Shown: positions 7,740 through 17,012, counted from the first letter of the stretch. The stretch is DNA of 64,000 nt from Janibacter sp. HTCC2649 (GCF_000152705.1 NZ_CH672413.1:3250762-3314761); one strand, 5' to 3'. Notes: generated by a model not told the origin, from the letters alone. Numbers and translations are program-made.

Positions 7740-9059
7740 ATGCCCAGCGATCGCCTCACCCGAGCCCAGACCGCGGGGTATGCCGCGGGGAGCGTCGGGA
7801 CGGGCGGGTTCGGCACCCTGCCCGGCCTTGTCCTCGCCTACTACCTCACCGACACGTTGGGCGTCGCGGCGGCGTTGGCGGCTGTCGTCGTGCTCGTTCC
7901 GAAGGTCTGGGACGTCCTCATCGACCCGGCGATCGGAGCGCGCAGTGACCGGGAGGTGTCGGCCCATGGGTCACGCCACCGGCTCATGCTCGTCGGGGCG
8001 GTGACGTTGCCGGTCGGGTTCATCGCGATGTTTGCCGTCCCGTCAGGTGTGTCGAGTGGGGTGGCCGCAGTGTGGGTCGTGGCCGCATTCGTGCTCGCGA
8101 CAACCTCATTCAGTCTTTTCCAGGTGCCCTACATCGCGGCGCCGGCGGATCTCACGAGTGACTACACCGAGCGCACCCGCATGATGGCGTGGCGCGTGGG
8201 CGTGCTGGCCCTGGCGATCCTGGCCTTCGGCGCGGGGGCGCCGGGGATCCGGGATGCCCTGGGTGGTGGCCGCTCGGGCTATCTCGTCATGGCGGTCATC
8301 TCGGCGACCGTCCTGTCGGCGGGCATGCTCGCCACCGTCGCCAGCCTGCGCGGACACGAGAGCCGTGTCGGTGGCGCGGCCGAATCCTCCTCTCTGCGTG
8401 CGGGACTGGACGCCATCCGGCAGTTGCCAAGGTTCCGGGCGCTGCTCGTGGTCTTCGTCCTTCAAGCGCTGGCCACCGGGATCGTGCTCGCCGCCGCGCA
8501 GTACGTCGCGACCTATCTGCTTGGCTCCCAATCGCTGGTGAGCGTGCTCTTTGCAGCCGTCGTCGCGCCAGCCCTGGTCGTCATGCCGCTGTGGAAACGG
8601 TACGCGGCAGCGCACGGCAAGCGGGCGGCATACCTGGCGTCGTCCTGGCTCTTCGTTCTGTCCTGTGTCGCCCAGGTTCCGGCGCTCATGCTCGAGTGGA
8701 CCTGGCTCTCGGTCCCTGCCCTGGCGGTCGGCGGTGTCGCGTATGCCGGGATGCAGCTCTTCCCGTTGGCGATGCTTCCGGACGTGATCGAGGAAGCGGG
8801 ACGTTCTCGTGGTGGTGCGATGAGTGGAGTCTGGACGGCATCCGAGACGGCGGGGCTGGCGCTCGGGCCGGGCATCGTGCTGCTCATGCTGGCCGTGGGT
8901 GGGTTCGTGTCGAGCTCGGGCGATCCGGTGGCGCAGCCGGGTGGCGCTGAAGTGGCGATGGGGCTGGCCTTCACGGTTGTCCCCGCCGTGCTGGCGCTCG
9001 TGTCGATCGTGGCATTGCGCAGGTATGTCGAACCGGAGGTGGCGCTTGATGGGCAGTGA
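7740..9059 (+). CDS. MFS transporter, GPH (glycoside-pentoside-hexuronide) cation symporter type
   Basis: A 439-aa twelve-helix carrier if started at the ATG at 7740; an in-frame TTG at 7719 is a weaker choice. The N-terminal helix YAAGSVGTGGFGTLPGLVLAYYLTDTLG and VLVPKVWDVLIDPAIGARSDR (the D-P-x-x-G-x-x-x-D loop of the GPH family) are diagnostic. Later segments such as FSLFQVPYIA, and LPDVIEEAGRSRGGAMSGVWTASETAGLALGPG, also fit. GPH carriers take up sugars or related polar solutes with H+ or Na+. The following gene starts inside its last codons, so carrier and lyase-like enzyme are translationally coupled. Confidence 0.85.
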   Translation: MPSDRLTRAQTAGYAAGSVGTGGFGTLPGLVLAYYLTDTLGVAAALAAVVVLVPKVWDVLIDPAIGARSDREVSAHGSRHRLMLVGAVTLPVGFIAMFAVPSGVSSGVAAVWVVAAFVLATTSFSLFQVPYIAAPADLTSDYTERTRMMAWRVGVLALAILAFGAGAPGIRDALGGGRSGYLVMAVISATVLSAGMLATVASLRGHESRVGGAAESSSLRAGLDAIRQLPRFRALLVVFVLQALATGIVLAAAQYVATYLLGSQSLVSVLFAAVVAPALVVMPLWKRYAAAHGKRAAYLASSWLFVLSCVAQVPALMLEWTWLSVPALAVGGVAYAGMQLFPLAMLPDVIEEAGRSRGGAMSGVWTASETAGLALGPGIVLLMLAVGGFVSSSGDPVAQPGGAEVAMGLAFTVVPAVLALVSIVALRRYVEPEVALDGQ

Positions 9060-10479
9060 TGGTGTGGACGCTGAAGAGGTGTTGGGACGCTTGCGGGCCT
9101 ATCGCGAGCACGATGCCCCGACCCATGGTGGGCGAGTGCTTTCCTACGTCTACGACCACGGCCGCCCGGAGCTCGATGAGGTTGCGGCACAGGCGATGCG
9201 GCTCCTCCAGCCGGTCAACGGTCTGGACCCGACGACCTTCCCGTCGGTGGCGCTCATGGAGTCCGACCTCGTGGAGTTCGGGCGCGCAATGCTGCACGGA
9301 CCGACGGCGACAGGGTCAGTGACATCGGGCGGCACCGAGAGCTGCCTGCTCGCGGTCAAGGCCGCACGTGACCTGTGGGTGGCGCGCGGTGGGATGGGTC
9401 GACCGCGGCTGGTCGTGTCCGCCTCGACGCATGCGGCGTTCCACAAGGCCGCGCACTACTTCGGGCTGGACGTCACGGTGATCCCGGTCGACGTGACCAC
9501 TGGTCGGGCGCCGGCAGCTGCACTCATCGAGACCCTCAGCGCGGATGTGGCGCTCGTCGTGGTCTCGGCGCCGTCCTATCCGCACGGGGTCATCGACGCT
9601 GTCGCCGAGGTGGCGGGGGCTGCGGCCGACCGGGGTATCGCGTGTCATGTCGATGCCTGCGTCGGTGGCTGGGTGCTGCCGTTCTGGGAGGACGCCGGTG
9701 GAGAACCGCTGCCGCAGTGGGACTTTCGCGTTCGTGGCGTGAGCAGCATCAGCGCCGACATCCACAAGTACGGCTACGTGCCCAAGGGTGCGTCGCTCCT
9801 GCTCTTCGCCGACGGCGAGCTCGACCTCGCACGCTACTTCGCCATCACCGACTGGCTCGGCTATCCCGTCGTCAACCCGACGATGCTCGGCACTCGCTCC
9901 GCGACGTCGCTGGCCGCCGCCTGGGCTGTCGTCCAGACCCTTGGAGCGGATGGGTATGCCGCCCTCACCCGCCGCGTCGTCGCCGCCACCTCCGCTGTGG
10001 CCGGGGCGGTCGACGGGATCGCCGGACTGCGACTGATGGGGGAGCGGCAGGGGCCGCTCATCGCTGTGGCGACGGACGACTCCGTGGCGGCCGATCAACG
10101 CGTCGACCCTCTGCTCTGGACTGCTGCCGTGACCCAGCGTGGTTTCGTCCTGCAGGGACAGCCCGCGATGACCCAGTCCGACGGGACTCGGATACCCCAC
10201 ACGGCCCACCTCACGATCACGCCGGTGACCGAGGGGCTCTTGGGTGAGCTCGTGCCTGCCCTCGTCGATGCCGCGGACGAGGTCAGGGGACAAGCGCTGC
10301 CGAGCCCGGAAGCCCTGTCTCACACCGGCATACCCGATCCGGTTGCTTTGGCGGACGGTGCCAGAGCGGGAGGCGATTTGGACCTTACGACGGTGCTGTC
10401 CCTCATCGAGAACCTACCGCGCGAGGACTCGGCGAAGCTGCTGTCGGCCTTCCTCCAGCGCTTCACCGCGCCACGCTGA
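9049..10479 (+). CDS. PLP-dependent group II decarboxylase, sphingosine-1-phosphate-lyase-like
   Basis: This 476-aa type I PLP enzyme contains TSGGTESCLLAVKAARD (93-109), which binds the cofactor phosphate; ACHVDACVGGWVLPF (198-212) with the Asp that contacts the pyridine nitrogen; and SADIHKYGYVPKG (235-247), where K240 should form the Schiff base. SADxHKYGYxPKG is the hallmark of the sphingosine-1-phosphate lyase/glutamate decarboxylase branch. No other sphingolipid gene is visible, so the substrate may be another phosphorylated amino alcohol or an amino acid. The ATG at 9049 overlaps the transporter stop by 11 bp. It ends 5 bp from the convergent oxidoreductase gene. Confidence 0.85.
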   Translation: MGSDGVDAEEVLGRLRAYREHDAPTHGGRVLSYVYDHGRPELDEVAAQAMRLLQPVNGLDPTTFPSVALMESDLVEFGRAMLHGPTATGSVTSGGTESCLLAVKAARDLWVARGGMGRPRLVVSASTHAAFHKAAHYFGLDVTVIPVDVTTGRAPAAALIETLSADVALVVVSAPSYPHGVIDAVAEVAGAAADRGIACHVDACVGGWVLPFWEDAGGEPLPQWDFRVRGVSSISADIHKYGYVPKGASLLLFADGELDLARYFAITDWLGYPVVNPTMLGTRSATSLAAAWAVVQTLGADGYAALTRRVVAATSAVAGAVDGIAGLRLMGERQGPLIAVATDDSVAADQRVDPLLWTAAVTQRGFVLQGQPAMTQSDGTRIPHTAHLTITPVTEGLLGELVPALVDAADEVRGQALPSPEALSHTGIPDPVALADGARAGGDLDLTTVLSLIENLPREDSAKLLSAFLQRFTAPR

Positions 10480-10484
10480 TTGGG

Positions 10485-11846
10485 TCAGATCGTGCCGAGG
10501 ACCTCGTTGAGGGCCTCGGTCGAGCTGGGGTGGGTCCAGATCGAGTCCCGCAGCTCGGCGGCGGTCACGTCGTGACGCATCGCCAGCGCGACGAGGTTGA
10601 TGATCTCCTGGCTGTCGACGCAGAAGACGGTGGCGCCGAGGATGAGGTCGGACTCGGCGTCCACGACGATTTTGATGAGGCCACGGGTCTCCCCGACGAT
10701 CCGTGCCCGTGGCATGGCAGCGATGGTGTCGATGTTCTTCTGGGCGACCTTCACGGTGTGCCCGGCGTCGCGAGCTTCGCTCTCGCTCAGTCCAACCCGC
10801 GCGAGCGGAGGAGTGATGAAGGTCGTCGCCGGGACGGCCACTCGGTCTGTGGTGCGGCGCGCTCCCTGCCCGACCAACTGGTCCTTGACGATCCGGTTGT
10901 CGTCCAGTGAGACGTATGTGAATTGGGGTCCGCCGTTGACGTCACCGACGGCCCACACGCCCTCGACCGAGGTCCGCAGCTGGGCGTCGACCAGGACCGC
11001 ACCACGGTCGGTGGTCTCGATCCCGGCGGCCTCGAGTCCGAGGTCGTCGGTCGCGGGCCGTCGCCCGACCGCCACGAGGACGCGGTCTGCCTCGATGGTT
11101 CGGTCACCGTCGAGGTGCACGACAGATCCTGCGGCCGTGTCATCAACATGGTCCACCGTTGCCCCGAAGATGAAGGAGATGCCGTCGGCCTCGAGGACCT
11201 GCCTCACCGCATCGGCGACATCGTCGTCCTCACGGGGGAGCAGTCGGTCGGCGGAGTCGACGACGGTCACCTCCGCACCGAAGGTCCGGTAGGCGCCAGC
11301 GAGCTCGAGGCCGATCGCGCCCGCACCGATGACGACCAGCCGTCGGGGGAGGTCGGTCTCGTCGATGAGCTCGGTCGAGGTGACGACCCGCGGACCGTCG
11401 AGGCCGGGGATCGGCGGGACCACCGGGACGGAGCCGGTGTTGATGATGATCCGGTCGCTCGTCGCGCGGACCCGTTCGTTGCTGGCACTGACCTCGATCT
11501 CGTGAGGTCCGACGAACCGCGCCCGACCGGTGAGGACCGTCGCGGACTCGTGCGAGTCGACCATCGAGAAGTTCTTGCCGCGCAGGAGGCTCGTGAGGGC
11601 GTTCTTGCGCTCGACGGCATTGAGATAGCGGACGTCGGCGTCAGCGACAAGTGAGGGGTGGTTGGCCGACTCGACCAGGGCCTTCGTCGGCACGCAGCCG
11701 ATGTTGATGCACGTCCCCCCGAACATCCGGTCCGACTGCTCGACCATGAGCACCCGGTCACCACGGCTGGCGAGGAACGCGGCGAGCGTCTTGCCGCCCT
11801 TGCCCCAGCCAATGATGATCGCGTCGAACGTCGTCGCCTGAGTCAT
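10485..11846 (-). CDS. rclA: RclA-like pyridine nucleotide-disulfide oxidoreductase
   Basis: This 453-aa flavoprotein of the dihydrolipoamide-dehydrogenase/mercuric-reductase superfamily has an N-terminal FAD motif IIIGWGKGGKTLAAFL, the redox pair C46-INIG-C51 in GGTCINIGCVPTK, and an NAD(P) motif VIGAGAIGLELAGAY. It has a second FAD motif ending in WAVGDVNGG and a dimerisation domain ending THPSSTEALNEVL. IIGWGKGGKTLA, GPQFTYVSLDDNRIV and ATVFCVDSQEIIN closely follow E. coli RclA, a flavoenzyme linked to hypochlorous-acid resistance and copper reduction. There is no rclR, rclB or rclC neighbour, so regulation differs from E. coli. Confidence 0.85.
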   Translation of the reverse strand: MTQATTFDAIIIGWGKGGKTLAAFLASRGDRVLMVEQSDRMFGGTCINIGCVPTKALVESANHPSLVADADVRYLNAVERKNALTSLLRGKNFSMVDSHESATVLTGRARFVGPHEIEVSASNERVRATSDRIIINTGSVPVVPPIPGLDGPRVVTSTELIDETDLPRRLVVIGAGAIGLELAGAYRTFGAEVTVVDSADRLLPREDDDVADAVRQVLEADGISFIFGATVDHVDDTAAGSVVHLDGDRTIEADRVLVAVGRRPATDDLGLEAAGIETTDRGAVLVDAQLRTSVEGVWAVGDVNGGPQFTYVSLDDNRIVKDQLVGQGARRTTDRVAVPATTFITPPLARVGLSESEARDAGHTVKVAQKNIDTIAAMPRARIVGETRGLIKIVVDAESDLILGATVFCVDSQEIINLVALAMRHDVTAAELRDSIWTHPSSTEALNEVLGTI

Positions 11847-11973
11847 GCCGCTGACCCTAGGCGCCCCTGTCCCCGCAGGCTGGAACGGGCCGCTCTCGAA
11901 GGTGACGATTCGCTCTTTCGGGAGCGGACGGCATACGCAAGACTGAAAGGACTCTCAGCGAAAGGGCAACCCC

Positions 11974-12588
11974 ATGCAGAGCGTCATGGTCGACTTCATC
12001 ATCAGTCTCGACGGGTATGCGTCGGCCGAAGGGTGGCCGGGGCTGTGGGGGGTGGACAGCCCGGAGTACCTCGCGTGGCTCGGCTCCCAGACCGGTGACC
12101 CGTACACCTATCTCATGGGCGCGACGACCTACCGCCTCATGTCGGGCTTTGCCGAACAGGTCGGTGACGACCCGGGGTTCGCGCACATGACGGCGACGCC
12201 GAAGGTCGTCTTCTCGTCCTCCCTCGAGGAGCCGCTGCCCTGGGCGAACTCCGAGCTCGTGACCACCGACGCCGTGGAGTGGGTGCGTGCGGCCAAGGAG
12301 ACCGCCGACCGTCCGATGCACACGCTCGGCAGTCTTTCGGTATGCCGTTCGCTCATCTCTGCGGGACTGGTGGACCGTTTCCGGGTGGTCATCTTCCCGT
12401 TCATCACGGGGGCGACGGGTCGGGAGCGGATCTTTGACGACTACCCGGACCTCGGGCTGGAGCTGGTCGAGCACCAGACGTTCGCGCCGGGGCTGCAGCT
12501 GCTCGAGTACGTCCCCACGATCCTGGATGGCCCACCGGCCGGCGGCATCATGGGGGCTGATTCGCCTGAGTTGCAGCAGGATTCGTGA
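11974..12588 (+). CDS. Dihydrofolate reductase-family protein (RibD C-terminal-like domain)
   Basis: This 204-aa protein starts MQSVMVDFIISLDGYAS, the typical first strand of the RibD-C/DHFR-like fold, followed by YLMGATTYRLMSGF, KVVFSSSLEEPLPWANSELV and the NADPH-side segment MHTLGSLSVCRSLISAGLVDRFRVVIFPFITG. Members are NADPH-dependent reductases of unknown substrate and are not true folate enzymes. A copy of the repeated 20-mer (reverse orientation, 12338-12357) lies in the VCRSLIS coding region. The stop overlaps the next gene by one base. Confidence 0.82.
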   Translation: MQSVMVDFIISLDGYASAEGWPGLWGVDSPEYLAWLGSQTGDPYTYLMGATTYRLMSGFAEQVGDDPGFAHMTATPKVVFSSSLEEPLPWANSELVTTDAVEWVRAAKETADRPMHTLGSLSVCRSLISAGLVDRFRVVIFPFITGATGRERIFDDYPDLGLELVEHQTFAPGLQLLEYVPTILDGPPAGGIMGADSPELQQDS

Positions 12589-12968
12589 TGAATGGCCCTC
12601 CAGCTGGCGCCAAGTACTTCAACAAACTGGCCGTGCAGGTGGCCGGCCGGCGGTTCGTGCCGGTGTGGGCAGTGGTGCGGCACCGAGGTCGCAAGAGCGG
12701 CAAGGAGTACTCCACTCCCGTGGCGGTGCTGACGACACCGGACGCGTTCATCATCGGGCTGCCGTGGGGCAAGGGCACCGACTGGGTGCGCAACCTGCGA
12801 GCGGCCGGTGGCGGGACGGTGCACTGGCAGGGGCGTGACGAGGCGGTCACGGACCCGGTCTTCGTGGGGGCTGAGGTGGCTCTCGCGGCTGCTCCGGCCG
12901 TGCTGCGTCCGGCCCTCAAACGCCTCCCCGGAGACGGTGCTTTTCTCCAGCTGACGCGCTCGCACTGA
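12588..12968 (+). CDS. Nitroreductase-family deazaflavin (F420)-dependent oxidoreductase
   Basis: This 126-aa protein resembles the Ddn/DUF385 family of split-beta-barrel, F420-binding proteins. FVPVWAVVRHRGRKSGKEYSTPV is the characteristic RHxGRKSGxxYxTPV segment that binds the F420 phosphate, and FIIGLPWGKGTDWVRNLRAAGGGTV is the second family block. The ATG at 12588 shares one base with the upstream stop; a GTG one codon earlier is also possible. It probably forms an operon with the DHFR-like gene. It implies that the organism makes coenzyme F420, as most actinobacteria do. Confidence 0.85.
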   Translation: MNGPPAGAKYFNKLAVQVAGRRFVPVWAVVRHRGRKSGKEYSTPVAVLTTPDAFIIGLPWGKGTDWVRNLRAAGGGTVHWQGRDEAVTDPVFVGAEVALAAAPAVLRPALKRLPGDGAFLQLTRSH

Positions 12969-13049
12969 GCTGTCACCGGCCGGGCGTAGCGTGACGCTCG
13001 ACAGGTGGCCGAGGTGGCCGCCGCAGCACGTCACGCGAGGAGATCCGGC

Positions 13050-14534
13050 ATGTCCGTGAACGACCAGGTGGCCACGGCCGAGGCGGCCCCGGTGGAGCGC
13101 AGCCCATGGCCCGCGCTGTGGGCGATGGTGCTCGGCTTCTTCATGATTCTGGTCGACACGACGATCGTGTCGGTGGCGACGCCGGCGATCATGGAGGGCC
13201 TCGATACCGACGTCAACGGCGTGGTCTGGGTGACGAGCGCCTACCTCTTGGCGTATGCCGTGCCCCTGCTCATCACCGGGCGACTCGGTGACCGCTTCGG
13301 GCCCAAGAACCTCTATCTCATCGGGCTCGCCGTCTTCACCCTCGCTTCGTTGTGGTGCGGTCTGACCGACTCGATCGGCGGCCTCGTGGCGGCCCGCATC
13401 GTCCAGGGCCTCGGCGCCTCGATGCTCACGCCGCAGACGATGGCCGTCATCACGCGGACCTTCCCGGCTGCCTCCCGTGGGAGCGCCATGGCGCTGTGGG
13501 GAGCCACGGCTGGCGTCGCGATTCTCGTCGGCCCGGTCCTCGGTGGCGTGCTCACCGACGGCCCCGGCTGGGAGTGGATCTTCTTCATCAACGTCCCCGT
13601 CGGCATCGTGGGGCTCGTGTTGGCCTGGCGTCTCGTGCCCTCCCTCGAGACCCACTCGCACAGTTTCGACTGGCTCGGCGTGGCCCTGTCCGCCGTCGGT
13701 ATGTTCCTGCTCGTGTTCGGCGTGCAGGAGGGGGAGACCTACGACTGGGGGACCATCAGCGGCGTGATCTCGGTGCCGCTGCTCATCGGCGCCGGCCTCA
13801 TCATGCTCGCCGCCTTCCTGTGGTGGCAGCGCCGCAACACCAGTGAGCCGCTCCTGCCCCTCGGACTGTTCGTCGACCGTAACTTCTCGCTCGCCAACGT
13901 AGCCATCACGACCATCGGATTCGCCTTCACCGCAATGGGTTTCCCGCTCATGCTCTTTGCCCAGGTCGTGCTCGGCTTCAGTCCGACCCGAGCGGCCCTC
14001 CTGCTCGTGCCGATGGCGATCGTCTCCATCGCGCTGGCTCCGGTGGTCGGCAAACTCACCGACCGCATGCACCCGCGCCAGCTCGTCGGCTTCGGCATCA
14101 CCACCTCATCGGTGAGCCTGTTCTGGCTGAGCCGCGTCATGTCGCCAGACATCGCGACGTGGCAGCTGCTCCTGCCGATGACCCTCATGGGTGTGGGCAG
14201 CGCGTGCATGTGGGCGCCCCTTGGTGCGACGGCCACACGCAACCTTCCTCTCCGGTCCGCCGGCGCCGGGGCCGGCGTCTACAACACGACGCGTCAGGTC
14301 GGCGCCGTCTTCGGCAGCGCGGCGATCGCGGCACTCATGGAGAACCGCTTGGCCGCCCACCTGCCGGGTATGCCGGCCGGTGGCGGGCTCGAGGCAGCGG
14401 GAACGAAGCTGCCCCCGCAGCTCGCCGACGGGTTCGCGCAGGCCATGTCCCAGGCGGTGGTGCTCCCGGCAGCAGTCCTGCTGATCGGCGTGGTCGCTGC
14501 AGTTCTCCTCGAGCGCCCGAGCCACCAGGGCTGA
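13050..14534 (+). CDS. DHA2-family MFS drug transporter (EmrB/QacA type)
   Basis: A 494-aa carrier with about 14 helices. The start at 13050 is chosen because a GAGGAGA ribosome site precedes it. Helix 1, LVDTTIVSVATPAIMEGL, contains the D-x-T-I-V-N/S-V-A-x-P signature of DHA2. LITGRLGDRFGPKNLYLIGL is motif A and MALWGATAGVAILVGPVLGGVL is motif C (the antiporter motif). DHA2 members export cationic drugs or dyes by proton antiport. No regulator sits beside it. The GTG start of the next gene follows directly after its stop. Confidence 0.9.
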   Translation: MSVNDQVATAEAAPVERSPWPALWAMVLGFFMILVDTTIVSVATPAIMEGLDTDVNGVVWVTSAYLLAYAVPLLITGRLGDRFGPKNLYLIGLAVFTLASLWCGLTDSIGGLVAARIVQGLGASMLTPQTMAVITRTFPAASRGSAMALWGATAGVAILVGPVLGGVLTDGPGWEWIFFINVPVGIVGLVLAWRLVPSLETHSHSFDWLGVALSAVGMFLLVFGVQEGETYDWGTISGVISVPLLIGAGLIMLAAFLWWQRRNTSEPLLPLGLFVDRNFSLANVAITTIGFAFTAMGFPLMLFAQVVLGFSPTRAALLLVPMAIVSIALAPVVGKLTDRMHPRQLVGFGITTSSVSLFWLSRVMSPDIATWQLLLPMTLMGVGSACMWAPLGATATRNLPLRSAGAGAGVYNTTRQVGAVFGSAAIAALMENRLAAHLPGMPAGGGLEAAGTKLPPQLADGFAQAMSQAVVLPAAVLLIGVVAAVLLERPSHQG

Positions 14535-15086
14535 GTGGCTGGTCAGATGGTGCTGGAGACGCCTCGACTGCTGCTCAGGCCCTGGCAGGCAGGTGAGGGC
14601 GTCATCCAGCGTGAACTGTGGACCGAGCGTGACCCCCGCGTGCCACCTCACCGGCGCATCGACGCGAACGGTAGCCCCACGGTCTTCGAACTCGAGGAAT
14701 CGATCCGCACCACCGACATCTGGTCGACCGGGTTGCTGGCCGTCGAGCGAAAGGAGGACGGTGACGTCATCGGCTACTGCGGACTCACCGACAGTGGCCG
14801 TGCAGGTGCGGGGGAGCCGGAGCTGGCGTTCGAACTACTGCGCCGATCCTGGGGGCAGGGTTATGCAACGGAGGCGTCCCGCGCGGTCCTGGAGTCGGCG
14901 GCGGCGGCCGGTCACGAACGCCTTTGGGCAACGGTCTGGGACTGGAACACGGCATCTCGTCGAGTACTCGCCAAGCTCGGGTTCACCGAGACCACCCGAA
15001 CCGAGGTCGACCCGGTTCACGGGACGACCCTCTTCACCACCCTGCTGCTGTCCGACGACCCGACCGCTGCAGCTCAGGGCCAGTAG
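14535..15086 (+). CDS. GNAT-family N-acetyltransferase (RimJ/RimL-like)
   Basis: This 183-aa protein begins LETPRLLLRPW, the typical RimJ/RimL-type opening. ELAFELLRRSWGQGYATEASRAVLESA includes the acetyl-CoA-binding R/Q-x-x-G-x-G/A block (QGYATEA), and NTASRRVLAKLGFTETTRT is the C-terminal GNAT segment. The substrate is unknown; it could be a protein N-terminus or a small amine. The gene starts directly after the transporter stop and its 3' end overlaps the convergent hypothetical gene by 13 bp. Confidence 0.85.
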   Translation: MAGQMVLETPRLLLRPWQAGEGVIQRELWTERDPRVPPHRRIDANGSPTVFELEESIRTTDIWSTGLLAVERKEDGDVIGYCGLTDSGRAGAGEPELAFELLRRSWGQGYATEASRAVLESAAAAGHERLWATVWDWNTASRRVLAKLGFTETTRTEVDPVHGTTLFTTLLLSDDPTAAAQGQ

Positions 15087-15541
15087 GTGCCCTTGATGAC
15101 GAAGTAGGTTCCGCGGATGACGCCCGCGAGCTTGGACTTCTGCCGGGCGAACTTGAAGGCCGAGAGTTCCTCGGGCGGGTCCATGCCCTCGGACAGCTTG
15201 AAGCCGACCGCCCTCTTGTCCCCCTCCTCGAGTCCGTAGAGCACGTTGACCGCGAGCCCCGACTCGTATAAGACGTACGCCCAGCGCACGCGCTCCACCT
15301 CGACCACCGTTGCCTCCAGAGGCGGCGAGGCGAAGACGATGTCGCGCTCCTCGCGCAGGATCCGCGAGACCCAGTCGACGACCTCGCCGGCCTCGCTCGC
15401 TGGTTCCACCGTGAAGGTGTGGTCGTACTTGTTCTTGAAGTAGCGGGCCTCGTTCGCTCGGAGCCCGGCGAGTGCCTCGGCAACGGGCGAGCTCTCGAGC
15501 CCCTGCGTGGACACGTCCTTGAAATTGACGACCTGACCCAT
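15074..15541 (-). CDS. Hypothetical protein
   Basis: This 155-aa soluble protein is not one I recognise. It is charged, with no signal peptide or membrane segment. Segments such as LRANEARYFKNKYDHTFTVEPASEAGEVVDWVSRILREERDIVF and a basic C-terminus (FKFARQKSKLAGVIRGTYFVIKGTYWP) suggest a compact alpha/beta fold. The ATG is preceded by GGAGGAA. Codon use is normal for the window. It lies convergent to the GNAT gene, with a 13-bp overlap of coding ends. Confidence 0.7.
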   Translation of the reverse strand: MGQVVNFKDVSTQGLESSPVAEALAGLRANEARYFKNKYDHTFTVEPASEAGEVVDWVSRILREERDIVFASPPLEATVVEVERVRWAYVLYESGLAVNVLYGLEEGDKRAVGFKLSEGMDPPEELSAFKFARQKSKLAGVIRGTYFVIKGTYWP

Positions 15542-15739
15542 GGTTCCTCCACGATGGCTGTGCCGGACGGGGCCAACCTACGTGTCGTGCGCGACGGCGG
15601 GCACTGGACCGGACCGGACGGCATACGACGAAGACTCTTGACTGGGCGTTGTCCCACGTCGACAAAGGATGCCGTCGGCTCTGCGAGGTTGCTGAGATCA
15701 CACAGCCTCCTCTCAGTCGCACCGACCCACAATCGCCAG

Positions 15740-16903
15740 ATGATCCACATCGACCCGGTCGCATCCGGCGCCGCACGAAGGAAGACCCACGTGTGGCCTG
15801 CGACGCCGGTTTGGTCTGCGACGACCGCGTCCCGGGGGTGGTGGATCGTGCTGCTGCTCTGGTGGGCTGGTTGGTTCCTCGCCCAACACCATCAGGGGGG
15901 CGCTTCCTGGCACTTCTTCTCTGACGGGGCGAGGGTTCTGTCAGACCTCGACGACGGGAGGCACGCCGGGCTGCATGTGTACGCCGAACACCCGGTGCTG
16001 CAGATCGGACCTGTGGCGCTCGGCACTGCGTGGGTGCTGGCCACCTTGTCCGACAGCAACGGTGTCTTGGCCGCTCAGGTCCTCGGCGCCGCTCTCGGTG
16101 GCGTGATCGTGCTCCTCGTACGTCACATGGCGCATCAACTCCAGGCGTCGCACCCAAGTGCCCAGCGACTCAACGTGGATCGCCAGCTCCTCCTGGCAGC
16201 GGCGTGCTTCGTCCCGGTCTGGTCCTACGTTGCCGTCAGCTCCACGCACCTCGACGACGTCCTTGCCCTGACGATGGGAATGGCAGCCCTGGCCTTGGTT
16301 GTGTCCCGGCACCCGGTGGGGGCGGGGTTCGCTGTGGCTTTGGCCGTGGACTCCAAGCCATGGGCACTGCCGTTGGCCGCAGTGCTCCTCGCGCTTCCGT
16401 CGCTCCGGGATCGAACGATGGCCCTGTGCGTCGTGGCCCTGGGTGTGGCGGCGGTGTGGCTCCCGTTCTTCATCGCCGACCCGCAGACGATTCGCGCGAT
16501 GCACTTCACCATCGCCAACAGCCCACTGTCGGGGCTGCGCGCTTTGGACGTGATGTCGCCACGCACGCCAGCCTGGGATCGGCCACTGCAGACGGTGTTG
16601 GGGGCGGGCCTTGCCATCGCCGCTGTCCTGCGAGGCCGCACCACGGGTGTGCTCTTGGTGGTGATGGCCAGCCGGTTGGCGCTCGACCCAAGCACCAACC
16701 ATTACTACACGGCGGGCCTGGCTGTGGGGGCGCTGCTCTGGGACGTGACCGGGTCACGTCGACGCTGGCCATGGTGGAGCCTGACGGTGCTCCTCGTCCT
16801 GCACGGCGCCCGGTGGGTGCCCGCCCTCAATCCTGTGCACGGTCTCGCGCTCATCGCTTTCGCGCTAGCTGCAGCGGTATTCGTTGCTGTCGGGAAGTTC
16901 TGA
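15740..16903 (+). CDS. Polytopic membrane protein, GT-C glycosyltransferase-like
   Basis: This protein of about 387 aa has roughly nine hydrophobic helices, for example WWIVLLLWWAGWFLAQH near the N-terminus and ALCVVALGVAAVWLPFFIA. A first extracytoplasmic loop of acidic and His-rich character (FFSDGARVLSDLDDGRHAGLHVYAEHP) follows helix 1. The SSTHLDD and AVDSKPWALPLA segments, and the general layout, recall DUF2029/GT87-type mannosyltransferases, but no family-specific motif is certain. The start could be any of several codons; 15740 is the first ATG that leaves the transmembrane core intact. Confidence 0.6.
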   Translation: MIHIDPVASGAARRKTHVWPATPVWSATTASRGWWIVLLLWWAGWFLAQHHQGGASWHFFSDGARVLSDLDDGRHAGLHVYAEHPVLQIGPVALGTAWVLATLSDSNGVLAAQVLGAALGGVIVLLVRHMAHQLQASHPSAQRLNVDRQLLLAAACFVPVWSYVAVSSTHLDDVLALTMGMAALALVVSRHPVGAGFAVALAVDSKPWALPLAAVLLALPSLRDRTMALCVVALGVAAVWLPFFIADPQTIRAMHFTIANSPLSGLRALDVMSPRTPAWDRPLQTVLGAGLAIAAVLRGRTTGVLLVVMASRLALDPSTNHYYTAGLAVGALLWDVTGSRRRWPWWSLTVLLVLHGARWVPALNPVHGLALIAFALAAAVFVAVGKF

Positions 16904-17012
16904 CCCTGAGGCCAAAAGTCCGCTCACGATCCCTTCAGGAGGTCGATGACACGCCAGTACCCTGGCTGATCCTCTTCGCGGCGGCTGATGCCTTTTTGCT
17001 CTCGAGCGCGGG

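Noticed and set aside
12441..14072. 543-codon minus-strand frame opposite the DHA2 transporter
   Set aside because: The His/Asp/Glu/Arg-rich translation is typical of a third-position GC shadow; the opposite frame has DHA2 signatures.
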